Part shown: positions 38,701-49,742 of the stretch, piece by piece
How the letters are laid out: the number at the start of each line of letters is the position of its first letter
Position numbering within the stretch: the first letter of the stretch is position 1
DNA from: Tubiluchus corallicola
Taxonomy: Eukaryota > Priapulida > Priapulimorpha > Priapulimorphida > Tubiluchidae
DNA length: 64,000 nucleotides
NCBI GenBank assembly: GCA_030141605.1
Contig: JAQGDQ010000005.1
Coordinates: forward strand, 746,180 to 810,179
Direction: 5' to 3'
Translations under genes and position numbers: made by a program
The notes under the pieces: model-generated
Told to the model about the DNA's origin: nothing
The model's database searches: none
What the model saw: only the letters and a program-made list of their open reading frames with translations

Positions 38701-41289
38701 CAGATGTGTATACAATTCTTATTGTATAGGTAAATAGCAATAGCCTGTAGAGCAGGTTGTTTAACTTTAATCAATATGTGCACACCATGACCAAGGAAAC
38801 CAAAACTAAGTAGTGATTACCATCACGAAAATAAAATTTTTCTGTCTTAAAATGCATCGACAAATATAACAATTTGCAGCATTTTAACTCATTTTGATTA
38901 GTATTTCCCAGTTATTTTGGATATTCTTCTTAAACCTATGATCCAAAATTATATAATTTGTTCATCCTATGAAAATTATTGAAAAAACTCATTGGTGTTC
39001 CTTTATATGTGATAGCCCTTGCATCCTTGCTAACGCAGCTGATTGTTTAATTTACGTACACCTTCATACATTTATGTAAATAATAACATTTTTTATTTTT
39101 TAATTCTTAGTTTTTCAACACTAGTTTTACTTGTTCAATATCTTTGCCAAAATTGCCATTATCTTTAATTACTATTGTAGGTCATCACTAAGTCCAGAAA
39201 GTGGTATTGCTGGCACTAATTCGGATTATGATCAAGCTGACTTTGATGACGATTACTACCAAACGTTTCCTGTCCTTGGTGTAGCTAAAGCTTTATATGG
39301 CTTCGATGGTAAGCTATTGATCTGTTATGAAATATTGCCGTAGCATTAACAAAATATGGGTATGATTTGCTGCTGAAAACGATGGTCTTAAACTTTAATG
39401 GCATTCAGAAAATTGATTTCAGTTTCCAGAGCTCTTGTACTGAATAAAGCATGGCTGTGCTCTGAGGGCTGTATACAATGATGGAAAGGTTTTTTATTTT
39501 GGACTGTTTGTTAGGAACAAAAGAGGAATTGGCAAAAAGTAATTCAGAATAATAAACTTCTATAACGGCTTTAGCTGTTTTAGCTTTATTACTGAAAATT
39601 TCAGCTAAAAATCTGAAATCTTATTACATTATAACAATTTAGTGTAAGGTGCAACAGTTCAATAATATCTAGATTCTTAATTGATTCTCGAAATGCACAA
39701 AAGCTCAAATTCAAGTAGAGTTTTGAAAAAGCTTAGTTTTCAGTGGTATTTGCAATATATTTGTAGCTTAACACATTAATAAACAGTTGTTCAACAGATC
39801 AAATTGCATCCGTTGATTAAATGCGTTTTTGCAATAAACTTGTGTTGCCTACAATCACATCTCATTACCTCCTTTTGTACAACTTTATTAAAAACTATTT
39901 CTAATTATCAAGTGAAAAGTATTTACATTCATCTAATTCATGTTTTGTTTCATTAATCAATCTTATGTAACATTTTGCTGCTTCGCTAATTGAATTATCT
40001 TTGGCTAATATTTATACTAATTGCATCTATTTTTTTTATTTCTGCAGCTGTTTCGTGTGGTAAGAAATCATTTATTTATGTGTGAAATATATGTTGTGCT
40101 TTTGCATGATTTCTTAATTTAGTTTATGTTAATTAATTGTGCTTGTGTTGTTTCGTGCATGCTTCTTAGAGTCCATTGACACTGTTTCTGCAGTGCTTAA
40201 TTATGTACCTGTAGAACTACATAGTTTTTCTAGTAGTGTTTTTTAATTTTAACTCATTTGCCTGTTTTTGCCTACATGGTGAGATGCAAGATAATTATCA
40301 GTTGCATGCAACGCCTGCTAGCTTAATTATATTCTTCTCAGCAGACCCTGCTGTTGTAGCTAGGAACCTGCTGCTAAGATCTGTATTAGCATGAAATAAT
40401 GAGCTGTTCTTCCACAAAGCCAGTAATGTAGAAATTCTTGTTCTACATTAAACGGTGAGACATTTTGTTCTTTGTATCAGATTTGACAGAACTGACCACT
40501 TTGAGCTTTAATATGCCATTGTGTACAAAAGCGGCCCGCACCCTAGCGAGAAATTGAAAGCTTGGTGCAGCTTTGTTGTTTTTAAGCATGAATGTTTTTA
40601 TATGTGTTGTTGTAGTGTTATTCTGTATAGTAAAACATTCGTGGACAGCATTTTAGGTGCCATGATTAATGTTTTATTTTTCGAATATATGAGCGTACTA
40701 ATATTACTTCATAAAAATGGGATGATTTAATTAATATCCATTACTAGGGAAATTTTTCCAACAGTAGAAACCTTGCACGATTGGTTTGCACATTTTCAAA
40801 GTGCAAATTGAAATATGATCCTGCTGTGTGACACTGATAATGAAACACTAACATGTGATTTCACCAATTGCCTTGAAGTCATGGCTGAGTTGTGTACTAC
40901 TGATCTGGTTTAGCACCTATTTTGTTTCCAGGAAACAGACACTGTGTTGCTCATATAAGTATGTGTGGTTGAGAGCATACCACAAGGAAAAAATTAACAG
41001 AGTTGATCCCCTTTTATTCCTCTTATTTTTAAAAGTTTAGATCATTTTGAGTTGTGTCCTAAAACTGTAAACAGGTACTGTTTTCTTAAGTTCACTATGT
41101 TACGCAAAAATTCTATGAATGAAATTAATTGCAGCCCAGAATGAAGGTTCTATTGAGATGGAAGAAGGTGAGGAGTTTCATGTGATTGAAGAAGACCAGG
41201 GAGATGGGTGGACACGTGTACGCAAGATGAACGGTGATGAGGGATTTGTACCGACGTCCTACATAGAAATTGACTTGAACAATCCTTAA
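20757..41289 (+). CDS. CIP4: CIP4/FNBP1/TOCA family F-BAR-HR1-SH3 protein (14 coding exons, complete)
   Basis: TOCA-family proteins bend membranes with an F-BAR dimer, bind active Cdc42 through HR1, and recruit N-WASP and dynamin through SH3 at endocytic and protrusive sites. Coding exons: 20757-20780, 26968-27083, 27241-27291, 29656-29803, 30751-30813, 30989-31093, 31607-31735, 32351-32497, 33456-33680, 36465-36577, 36731-36863, 37246-37409, 39181-39308, 41135-41289; phases all agree, giving 566 aa. Residues 1-8 (MNWGTELW) match vertebrate MSWGTELW and fix the start. F-BAR spans about 1-280, with GVDFLERFG and YASKLRKLVKQY. HR1 is about 337-418 ([22 protein letters not shown]). SH3 is about 500-566 ([30 protein letters not shown]). 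The 262-336 linker has a basic [12 protein letters not shown] patch. Intron 1 is 6.2 kb. A 12-nt microexon may add four SH3 residues. A donor-like CC/GTAAGT lies 10 nt after the stop. Confidence 0.96.
23398..24565 (+). repeat. Diverged intronic repeat cluster in CIP4 intron 1
   Basis: A motif around CACCTGGGGTCACC recurs at 23801, 24045 (CATCTGGGGTCACC) and 24535 (CATGCAGGGTCACC). It is preceded at the first and third by ATTGTAATG or ATTATAATG and AAATGT, and followed at the first two by GTGAGGTGG/GAGGTGG and GGTTCAT. A second motif, AAACCTTTTGTC...GATGCATGTC, occurs at 23398-23478 and 23950-24024. The copies are in the same orientation and heavily diverged. No family is recognised. Confidence 0.55.
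27453..27563 (+). repeat. 56-bp tandem duplication in CIP4 intron 3
   Basis: Two adjacent copies with period 56, starting TAACAGGTAAAAAGT at 27453 and 27509, differ at only a few positions. Each copy carries an AACAG/GTAAAAAGT junction, so the duplication also doubled a weak splice-site-like sequence. Confidence 0.85.
35763..36280. mobile_element. hAT MITE in CIP4 intron 9
   Basis: The left end is CAGAGGTGTCCCC; the right end on the minus strand is TAGAGGTGCACTGATT. Subterminal TAATCGG and ATCGGTTAAT motifs recur near the right end. Flanking 8 bp are AAATGTAC (35755-35762) and AAATATAC (36281-36288), identical except one transition, the expected hAT target duplication. The 518 bp interior lacks coding sequence. 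It lies between the exons for the linker and HR1 of CIP4. Confidence 0.8.
40048..40059 (+). other. Candidate 12-nt microexon in the CIP4 SH3 domain
   Basis: A long T-rich tract ending TTTCTGCAG precedes CTGTTTCGTGTG, which is followed by GTAAGAAAT. Flanking coding exons end and start in phase 1, so the 12 nt keep the frame and would insert Ala-Val-Ser-Cys after FDG at about residue 515, in the RT loop of SH3. Skipping gives the family-standard sequence. Strong splice sites on both sides and a multiple of three argue for an alternative cassette; transcript evidence is lacking. Confidence 0.5.
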
Positions 41290-41480
41290 CGGAGAACCGT
41301 AAGTTTTATTCCAAGTAACTCTTTTTGTATCTTAATCTGCATTCTTGAATAACAAGGCATTATGATACTATTATGCCGCCAGTCAAGGGCTGCCTTCCTT
41401 GCTGTTTCTCACAAACTCCTGCTTGTTGACAGCTGCTGCAGTGTAAATAACTACGGAAAACATATTACAGACTCCAAAAA

Positions 41481-41486
41481 AATAAA
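41481..41486 (+). terminator. Candidate poly(A) signal of CIP4
   Basis: AATAAA about 190 bp after the CIP4 stop codon. Another lies near 41907. If the donor-like site at 41299 is used, the 3' end may be further downstream. Confidence 0.35.
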
Positions 41487-42257
41487 AGTTATGTAAGTGC
41501 TTGTTTCAACTTGGAGATTTGTCAGCTGTTTTGGAGAATGCTTCTTATTACATTTTGCATGCTACAAGAAATTGTCGCGCAAACCATTGCAAAGGTGATT
41601 CAATGATTTCACTCAAGGTTGTTGTACGTAACATCAAGATTTTCTATGAAAACTAGAAAGTTAAACATTGTCACCGTGAGGCCTAAATGCTCTTCAATGA
41701 AAAAAGTTAACCATGTATATAATTGTATAATTACAGGCTTTTTAAACTTCTACAGCCGTTAATTTAATTACAGTGTTTCGTAAAATTTGGCCTAAGAAAT
41801 GAACAATTTCTTGCAATCCATTCAATGAAAAACCTGCTTGGTGGTAAAACAAACTTTATTCTCAATTACTAAAGAATGCTTCATTTATATTTAATTTGGC
41901 ATGTAAAAATAAAATAGTATAAAACGAATTATGCGTGGTCATTCTGAAAGACTGATATGAACAACAACACCAACTTGTGTATTTAGCACAAAACATCTGA
42001 AGTCAGCATACCTATCTTACATGCAACCAGTATCCAATACCAGCAGCATAAAGTGTGAAATATAAATAAATAAGGTAAGAATAAGACTCGCACACTATAT
42101 TCGGTACGTTTAAATACATCCTTCACCAGTGTTTTTGTGAGTAACTTGATTGTGTGAGACTGCAAGCAGCTGGTCAGCTGACAAAAGGTGCCTGATTTAG
42201 CCATTGCGAGGTGGACTCTCACTGGCTGATTGATGTTTACCGATTTGTGTTTTCTCT

Positions 42258-42385
42258 GCATCATCTTCATTGGCATCATTATTATTATCGTTGTCATTAT
42301 CGTCATCGTCATTAACACCATTACCACCTTCTTCATCATTATTGATTACATCGTGTCATCACCGTCGTTGTCATCGTCAAAGAGG
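42258..42385. repeat. Cryptic CAT/CGT/ATT trinucleotide tract
   Basis: Irregular trinucleotides of the TCATTATT, GTCATCGTC and TTCATCATT kind run for about 130 bp. The methionine-rich minus frame across it is composition-driven. Confidence 0.7.
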
Positions 42386-43426
42386 TGACAGTTAAAGTAC
42401 TTGTGCAGCTACACTGTTTTGCAAGCATGGTACATCACTGATGTGTTTTCATCTCTGCAATTGTAATTATCAATAGCGAACGTCATCAGTTTTATTTTCA
42501 AAGCTCCTAATGTAGTATACTTATGGGAAACTACATACAGGGGAAAGGGCTAGGAGTTTTTAAGTTTATGATTTTTTAAGACATATTTGATTGTTATTTT
42601 TCTTGGCTTAAATGTATCTTTTCTTTTTGTATAATTTATGTCTTTTTCATATTGTTTATGCTCCTTCCTATTTTTAAAGAAGTTGTTTTGAACAACATTG
42701 CTTCAATTTTCTAATTTGCTAAGTATGCCTACTGTGGCGCCTGGATCTCTCACAAAGCTTTTTTTATAATTTATCCCATTACTACAATGCTGGACATCTG
42801 TTTGCTGTAGTAAATTCTAAGTTAATGGTTACAACAAGATATTAATTTTTTTATGTTCATGAATCATCCAACAATATTGAGTACTGTGAATAATCCTCAA
42901 TCCATAAGAAAGCAACATGTTGACAAATTCAGATTATGGATGCTGGTGTTGGTTTTGCTCATGTCACGGGCACTAACTTAGTGAATGATGAATTTACTGA
43001 CTTTGGGAAATACTTGTTATGCATTTCCACAACATTTTCTAAGCTTTTGCGATGAAACGCAACATACTTTTGTTCTCATTCAGTTTTGTTGATTATTAGA
43101 GTGGAAATCTAACAATTTTAAAATGCACATCAGCGCTGTGTGCTGAGATGGCGGCTTCACTTCACCTTGTCCCATTTGACCTTGATAGTGTTGAAACATG
43201 TCCGTCTTACTGATTTTGTTGTTACATTCTTAAGAATGTAGAGTCTATGTTAGAACGCTTAGATGATACTAAAGCGGCTATCAAAATGAGAGACCTTCTT
43301 AGCACTCATTGCCTTAGACAGTTTAGGAAGCATTTCTTAGCTTTCATTGCTCTTACTAGCAGCTCGTCTTGACTTTTTGTTACAGCTCATCTCGGTCGCG
43401 GAAGCAGCTGTTCTCTATCCTCTTCA

Positions 43427-43713
43427 TTCTCTCACACACAATCCCTCTCTCTATTTTTCTCCTCTCTCTTTTGCTTTTCCTCTCTCTTCCTTCTCTCTTT
43501 CTCTTCTCTGTCCCCTCCCATTTTCTCTCTCTCTCTCTGCTGTCTCCGCCACTCTGTGTCCCTTCTCTCATTCCTCTCTTTCCTTCACCTTCTGTCTTCT
43601 ATCCTTCCTCTTTTTTTCTCACCTTTCTGTGCTCTCCCTCTCTCTCCCTCTCCAACCTCTTTTTCTTTTTCCCTTACACTCTCTTGCTCTTTCTTGTGTC
43701 TGCCTCCCCTCTC

Positions 43714-43744
<31 letters not shown>

Positions 43745-43766
43745 GCTCCTCTCTTTTTAGTGGCCA
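43427..43766 (+). repeat. Long polypyrimidine tract, (CT)n-rich
   Basis: About 340 bp of almost pure C and T on the + strand, with runs of TCTCTCTC and only scattered purines, ending CTCTCTTTTTAG. It is long enough for triplex (H-DNA) formation in its mirror-symmetric parts. The final TTTTTAG also has the form of a splice acceptor, but no exon is recognised after it. Confidence 0.85.
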
Positions 43767-44723
43767 CCTCCAGGCATGACGATCAGGATGATATAAATAG
43801 TTCGACTGGGTGTAACGTGTATATTGAGATCTAGCACGGATACGTATACGCCTTTTGCTCCACTATAATATATTCACTCTCCGCAGTTTTCCTCCTATGT
43901 CTACAATTCTCCCCAATTGTGCCTAGTTCGACGAGCGTTTTTGTACTTGTCTCTCTTTGTTCTTATGCAGCTTTATCAAACATGCTTCTATGACTTCATA
44001 CTTATTGTTCATTTGCTGCCACTCCCCCGCCCAAACCCATGTGCTCTGTAAGCTTCTCACTCATAGTCTGTTATCCAACTTTTCCATATGTTTCTGCAGT
44101 AACCTTCCTTTCAAGTTTGCAGTCTGTTGCCTGCACTTTACAAATCTCCCACATGTGTTTCTGCGATCTTTGTTGTTTTTGCAGTGTAATTGTAATAGCA
44201 ATAAGCTTCATCATTCGAAGTTTTTGTTACTACTCTGCTTCTTCACTCTGTTGCTTGCTTCTGTAATCTTCAAACGTGTGCTTCTTATGTGCACGTATGA
44301 AGGTTCAGTGGTACAATCATGCAAGTGTTGGATATCTCCGACTGCAGTAATCTTTCCTAGTGGGGATTTTCGACCTTCCTGCGGACACTCGTAACTCTAA
44401 TTGATCCTCTTGACGCTGCACTGTGGCTAGCAGCAGTAGCTTTATATACAGCTGGCTCTCTGGGCTGATCAATAATGTAAATAACTACCGTTCACAGTGA
44501 ACGTTATCACTCATTCCCAGTGTTAGTACCCGGTAAATATTCGTACCATCACCGTTTCTGATTTTCATTTCTCTGCCACCACAGCTGCAGTCCTCTCTGT
44601 ATTAGCGCTTAAACCTGAACTGGAAAATCATTTTAGTATTGATTTGCTTGGCGTTTCTGATTGGCTCTATACATCCGCTTTCCCTGTGCAGGGCTAATAG
44701 CCTAGTGTACTACCGTCGAGTAT

Positions 44724-44743
44724 TTGTGTGTGTGTGTGTGTGT
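44724..44743. repeat. (GT)n microsatellite
   Basis: About ten GT units about 0.9 kb upstream of the AMPK gamma start. Confidence 0.8.
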
Positions 44744-45672
44744 AGTTGAAACGTTATTCATTGCTGTGCAAGTCGCTGGAACACGTTTATTAATTAACGT
44801 GCGCGTAATTAGTGCACAGCGTTCTCTAGTGGATGCATTTTAATGAAAGGTTTATAAGTAAGCCGTTGTTGCAGATAGTCATGTGCGTGATGTATTAATT
44901 ACCAACGGGCAGATTTAAGTTTTCAAAGTAGTATCGAGTGTTGTTCCTCGCAGAAGTTTGCATTAAACATCGTACGAAGCATATGCCATGTGTTCGTTTG
45001 ACCTTTCTCTGGAGGCCTAGCGCATTTCTGTTTTCTGTTTGCGAGATTGAAGCCAGTTACATAAACTCAACAGTTGAAATTGTGTCGACACCGCGAACAC
45101 ACTGTATTTGCTGACAACTGTAGCTACAGAAACTTCATGAATGCATTGTGCGGCAGCTACCCAGTAACTCTGTATGCAATGTAAAATCTCTCCTGATTGT
45201 GACGGTTGCGAGGCTTATATGAAATCACTACATTCTCTTTGTGCATTCATTTGATATACATATGTTTGATATATGCTTTATCTAATGTAAGATCAAAACT
45301 TGCTCGACTACCGTGAACTTTGCATTACCTTCGTTAATGGCGTGTGGTCCGAGCGCTACAATTTAATCAAGATTATTGTGAATGCTTAAAAAGAGTCATT
45401 ATAATTATGATTACGCGGTGATGTGATTGAAGCGTTGTACTCGCCATGGAATCATAACAGGCGACAAATCTACAGTTCTGCTGGACCATTGATTTTTCTC
45501 TGTGTACAAATGCTGGTCCTGGCTACGCGTGCCTCAGCTGCAAGAAAACAGAACCAAAAATATCTCAGAAAAATCTTAAGTCGGCCATACGCTGCAGTTT
45601 ATAAATAACATGCTGGGGGAATGAGAGTGCAACAGAACTGTGCTGCCGAGTCTGAACTAATGTTTAATATCT

Positions 45673-47016
45673 ATGCACGTTTATGTTATGGATCCACTGA
45701 CGAGACTCAAGGTACAAGAAACTCTGCAGCACTGCAAAACTGACCCAGGAAATTTGTCGCAGGAACACGAACGACGCGGTTCGTTGGGTGTCGGATTTGT
45801 TGTAAAACGCTACGATTATAAACGCACCAGACATGCAAGCCATAGTCATGACCCAAGGCATGACCCGGTCAGGGAGGACTTCCGTCTTAAATTCCAACAG
45901 TACAAGGATATGTTGGGCATTGAGCGCATGGAGATACAGGACCTGGCTGATGCTGATGTGGACAAAATCTATGCTAAATTCATGAAGGCTCACAATTGCT
46001 ACGATCTCATACCGATGAGCTCAAAGTTATTAGTGTTTGATACGAAGTTGCTAGTCAAGAAAGCATTTTTTGCTTTGGTATACAACAATGTGAGAGCAGC
46101 ACCACTGTGGGACTCAGCTTATGAGAAGTTTGTTGGCATGCTAACAATAACTGACTTCATACATATATTACAAAGGTCGTATAGATCTCCTAATGAAAAA
46201 ATGGAAGATCTAGAAACTGATCTCATAGAAACATGGCGCAACAAGTTGCCACTTACTCATCCTGGTATAGTTTCAATAGATCCTAGAGACAGTCTGTATG
46301 AAGCTGTTAAACGGTTAACTGAAGGCAAGGTGCACAGGTTAGCAGTTATAGATGGAGATTCAAATGATGCATTGTACATTTTGACTCACAAACGATTATT
46401 GAAATTTCTTTATTTGTTTCTTCACGATCTTCCAGAACCGGATTTTATGAAGAAGTCAATTGAAGAGCTTAATGTGGGAACATTCGACAATATAGCCACA
46501 GTTAATGCCGACACTCCTGTGATTCAGGCACTCCGTCTCTTCATTGAACGTCGAGTGTCTGCTCTTCCTGTTCTTGACAGAGACAGAAAAGTTGTAGATA
46601 TATATTCAAAGTTTGATGTTATTAATCTGGCAGCTGAAAAGACTTACAATAACCTGGACGTCACTGTTAGTGAAGCATTGATGTACCGACTGCGGAGATT
46701 GGAATCCGTTTACACGTGCCGCAAAAATAACTCGCTCAGGTCAATTGTAGAGATCATTGCTCGTGCTGAAGTCCACAGACTGGTGATCGTTGATGACAAG
46801 GACACTGTGGCAGGTGTCATATCTCTGTCTGACATTCTCAGTTATCTGGTGCTCAAACCAATGCAGGTACAAGAGATTCACAAAGATGTGCAAATTGTAA
46901 TACATGAGATGACACCTATACCTGATAGTGACGAAATGTCTTCAGTAAATGAAGAAGATGAAGAAGTAATGGAAATAGATGACCCGGATAATGAAACCGA
47001 TGTCATGCAATGCTGA
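45673..47016 (+). CDS. PRKAG: AMP-activated protein kinase, gamma subunit (single uninterrupted ORF)
   Basis: The gamma subunit binds AMP, ADP and ATP and controls the AMPK heterotrimer according to cell energy state. The 447 aa ORF contains all four CBS repeats from about residue 100 to 395. Nucleotide-contact residues are present: Arg141 in NVRAAPLWDS, Thr158/Asp161 in TITDF, His221/Arg222 in KVHRL, Asp315 in YSKFDVINLAAEKTYNNLDV, His368/Arg369 in EVHRL, and Ser384/Ser386/Asp387 in GVISLSDIL. The first Met follows an in-frame TAA at 45658-45660; Met6 (45688) is an alternative start. The N-terminal 90 residues are unlike vertebrate gamma1 and include RRGSLG, a plausible basophilic kinase site. 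The last 30 residues form an acidic tail absent from vertebrate gamma1. No intron interrupts the coding region, unlike vertebrate PRKAG genes. No poly(A) remnant or target duplication is visible. A candidate ATTAAA signal lies at about 47282. Confidence 0.96.
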   Translation: MHVYVMDPLTRLKVQETLQHCKTDPGNLSQEHERRGSLGVGFVVKRYDYKRTRHASHSHDPRHDPVREDFRLKFQQYKDMLGIERMEIQDLADADVDKIYAKFMKAHNCYDLIPMSSKLLVFDTKLLVKKAFFALVYNNVRAAPLWDSAYEKFVGMLTITDFIHILQRSYRSPNEKMEDLETDLIETWRNKLPLTHPGIVSIDPRDSLYEAVKRLTEGKVHRLAVIDGDSNDALYILTHKRLLKFLYLFLHDLPEPDFMKKSIEELNVGTFDNIATVNADTPVIQALRLFIERRVSALPVLDRDRKVVDIYSKFDVINLAAEKTYNNLDVTVSEALMYRLRRLESVYTCRKNNSLRSIVEIIARAEVHRLVIVDDKDTVAGVISLSDILSYLVLKPMQVQEIHKDVQIVIHEMTPIPDSDEMSSVNEEDEEVMEIDDPDNETDVMQC

Positions 47017-49560
47017 CATTAGTACACTGATCTGCTAGTGTTTTAACTTGAATCTTACAAAGGCACTACAATGTGATAAGACAGTATTTGTAATTATAGT
47101 GCCTTTATTTATTAATGGAAAAACTTTGAACTCTGACAATGCTGTTATCTTTTTTTCGTGTTTCAAAACTCTATGTTTTCTTTCTTTACATTTTAAAGAT
47201 GAATTTATTTCTAAAAATGATGCTCAACAGGCCTCGTATTATCAATTTTAACAGATTATAAACTAGATAAAAACCTTTGTTATTAAATGTTGTTTTTGCC
47301 AGGAATGGCCTCATACTCAAGTTGTTACATATGTAGAAATTATATTATTGTTAAATATAATTTTTTTAATATATTCAGTGGAGTGAGACTGAGCGTGTTC
47401 TCTTTTTTAATATTAATATACTTTAATTTTTTGTACTTTGTTTAACTTGTGGAAAACTTCTACTTATTTCCATGGTTTAACTGTAATTTGAGTGCTAGGT
47501 TTCTTTGCTTGAAAACTTTTATTTAAGAAATAGAAAAGCAGTTTAACAGTTTAGCATTTGTCATTTCATGCTTCTTGAACCTAATGTTTGAAGTCTGCAG
47601 CTGCTTGTTGATGTCCCGAAATGCGAATAGAGAAAGCAAGTCACGTGTTGCAGAGCTAAAATAGATTCAGCAGGAGCTATCCTGTTGCTTTGCGTCTGAG
47701 CACGATATTCTGTCCTGTATGTGAAGCCAAGGGCGCAACTATTATAGATCTGTAACCACATGGGGAGAGATATTGAACTAGCTAACTGACTGTGAAGCCA
47801 TACTGTGGACGAATTTGTTCAGTTTGGATGGAGCACTACTTATTAGAAACACTCATAAGAAGAAAAACAACTAATTTTGAGAAGGCCCTGTCATACCGTT
47901 GACTGCTGTTGTATAGGACATTGTCTGCAACTGCTGTATATTTTGGGATGACTTATATTTTCATGATGTAATGTAATTTATTCAAACATTTCTTATCCTT
48001 GATGATACTTTAAAAACAGCTAAAAATTGGAAAACAAATTGCGCACATCAACTAACGTTATGAAGACTTCTGTTCTGCAAGGCCTGTTGCACTGGCTATT
48101 CCTCTTGTGTTTTCAATTTCATCCTTGACTAAGCTGCTAAGGTGATTCATTAGTCATTGTGTTCGTGTGGGGGAAGTTCAGCTTCTGCTTCGAATAATCG
48201 TAATTAGTCACCTTGTTAAGAATTCCAAATGTTGCATGGCACACAATGCAAAATAATGCATTTTTGTGATATTGTGCTTGTAGCCTTTTGTCGACAGCAA
48301 AGAAAGCTGGCATGAAGAGGATGAGGATGAGAAAATGATGTAGTTGCAAAATGTGGCAAAACTATAAAGAGTTGAGCATCAAACTCGCTCACCTTATGAC
48401 ATCTGAGTGTGGCTATGATTTTTGTGTCATGCTGGAAGACCTTAATTGCACCGTTTCAGGTTATAGATCAACTTCCTTGAAAGCTTGCACTCTGTGTATT
48501 CCAAAGATTTTAAAAACAGATAATTAACTAGCTAGGTAATCCAAACTGACTAGGAAATCATAAGACTCCTCAGAAAGTAATACAAAAATCATATTGTGTT
48601 TTGAAAGCCAATCTTTATTAGAGGTCAAACTTTAGTTTGGGTTTCTTGGCAGTAATGTGAGTTAATGAAAACAAAACTGACAGAAGTAATAGTTGAAAAA
48701 TAGAAAGAATGTTGCATCTCAAGAAGGAGTTTGGTTATATTGCCTAATGGAGGGCATGTTTAAGGGTAATCAGTGTGTCTGAATGGATGGTTTAATATCG
48801 GAGGTCAGTTAATTTTCAACAACGTGTAGTTTGGCATGCTGATACAAGTACTTTTGAATTGTGACCTTGAATGGGTATTGGGTGGTTCAAATTCAAAAGC
48901 CTTTTTTTCTGAAAGGCCAAAGAATGATAAATTAAAAAGAGTCCACTCAGAACAGAATAAAAGGCGATCAATATGTAATTTGACAATCCAAAGTTGTTAA
49001 AGCCTTTTACTTACACATCTCATGTAACATGCTTGCTATGCTGCAGGCCAATGCCAGGCAACCAAGACTTGTTTTCATAGAAGTTTCTGTTTTTTTTTAA
49101 TTTGTGCATTTCATGAAGCAATAGTCTGTAATTCAGATCAACTACCCAATCACAGTTTGCATCAGAATTACTTGTTGAGTTTGTCACATGTTACTTGATT
49201 GCATAATCATTACTTTTCGAAAATTCTTTCTGTTAATAAGTAGATTCCTAATTAGTAAAATTTGTATTAATTACACATTTGTAGTTGATGAGTGTCCTCT
49301 AAATGTTTTCGGAATTAATATGGTTAACTGATAGTTTTGATCAAATAGTAATTATAATTCAAAATTCATGTTAATTACCTTCTGAGATTTTTTTTAAGTT
49401 TCTATTACATTTTGAAACTAACATAATAATTCTAAATTTAATAACTTTAAACATTTTTAAAATCCATATTAATCAGCTCATGGTGTTATGTTGTTCGTAT
49501 TTTAAATGAATTGTTGGCTAAAGCTTCTGCGTTACATACATAGTGATGTGCAGTACTCAT

Positions 49561-49742
49561 AGCTAGAATATATTACTAGCTTAAGTAGATAGTTTATTTC
49601 CTCATATGGATATTTGTTGCACAGTGTGAGTGCAGTTATGAGTCAATTATCTTAGCTGGGGTATATTACTAGCTTAAGTAGATTGTTCATTTCCTGTGTG
49701 TGCGTGTGTGTGTGTGTGTGTGCGTGTGCGCGTGTTCGCGTG
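49561..49742. repeat. 93-bp partial tandem duplication running into (TG)n
   Basis: ATATTACTAGCTTAAGTAGA occurs at about 49570 and again 93 bp later. The second copy diverges after about 45 bp into a TG/CG-rich dinucleotide run at about 49695-49742. The microsatellite may have grown inside or at the edge of the duplicated unit. Confidence 0.7.

Larger units (their letters stand above)
41290..45672. other. Intergenic region between CIP4 and AMPK gamma
   Basis: Contains the CIP4 3' end, the trinucleotide tract at 42258-42385, the polypyrimidine tract at 43427-43766 and a (GT)n run at 44724-44743. Long + frames at 43347-43834 and 43957-44394 follow pyrimidine-rich composition and are not credited. 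A 61-codon frame at 45423-45608, ending 64 bp before the AMPK gamma ATG, could be an upstream ORF if transcribed. No recognised protein. Confidence 0.5.

Noticed and set aside
41983-42339. 118-codon methionine-rich minus frame
   Set aside because: Arises from the CAT/CGT trinucleotide tract.
43347-43834. Three overlapping Ser/Leu/Phe-rich plus frames of 92-137 codons
   Set aside because: A pure pyrimidine strand has almost no stop codons, so open frames in all phases are expected.
43957-44394. 145-codon plus frame rich in Cys, Leu and Phe
   Set aside because: Pyrimidine-biased sequence; no homology, no splice logic.
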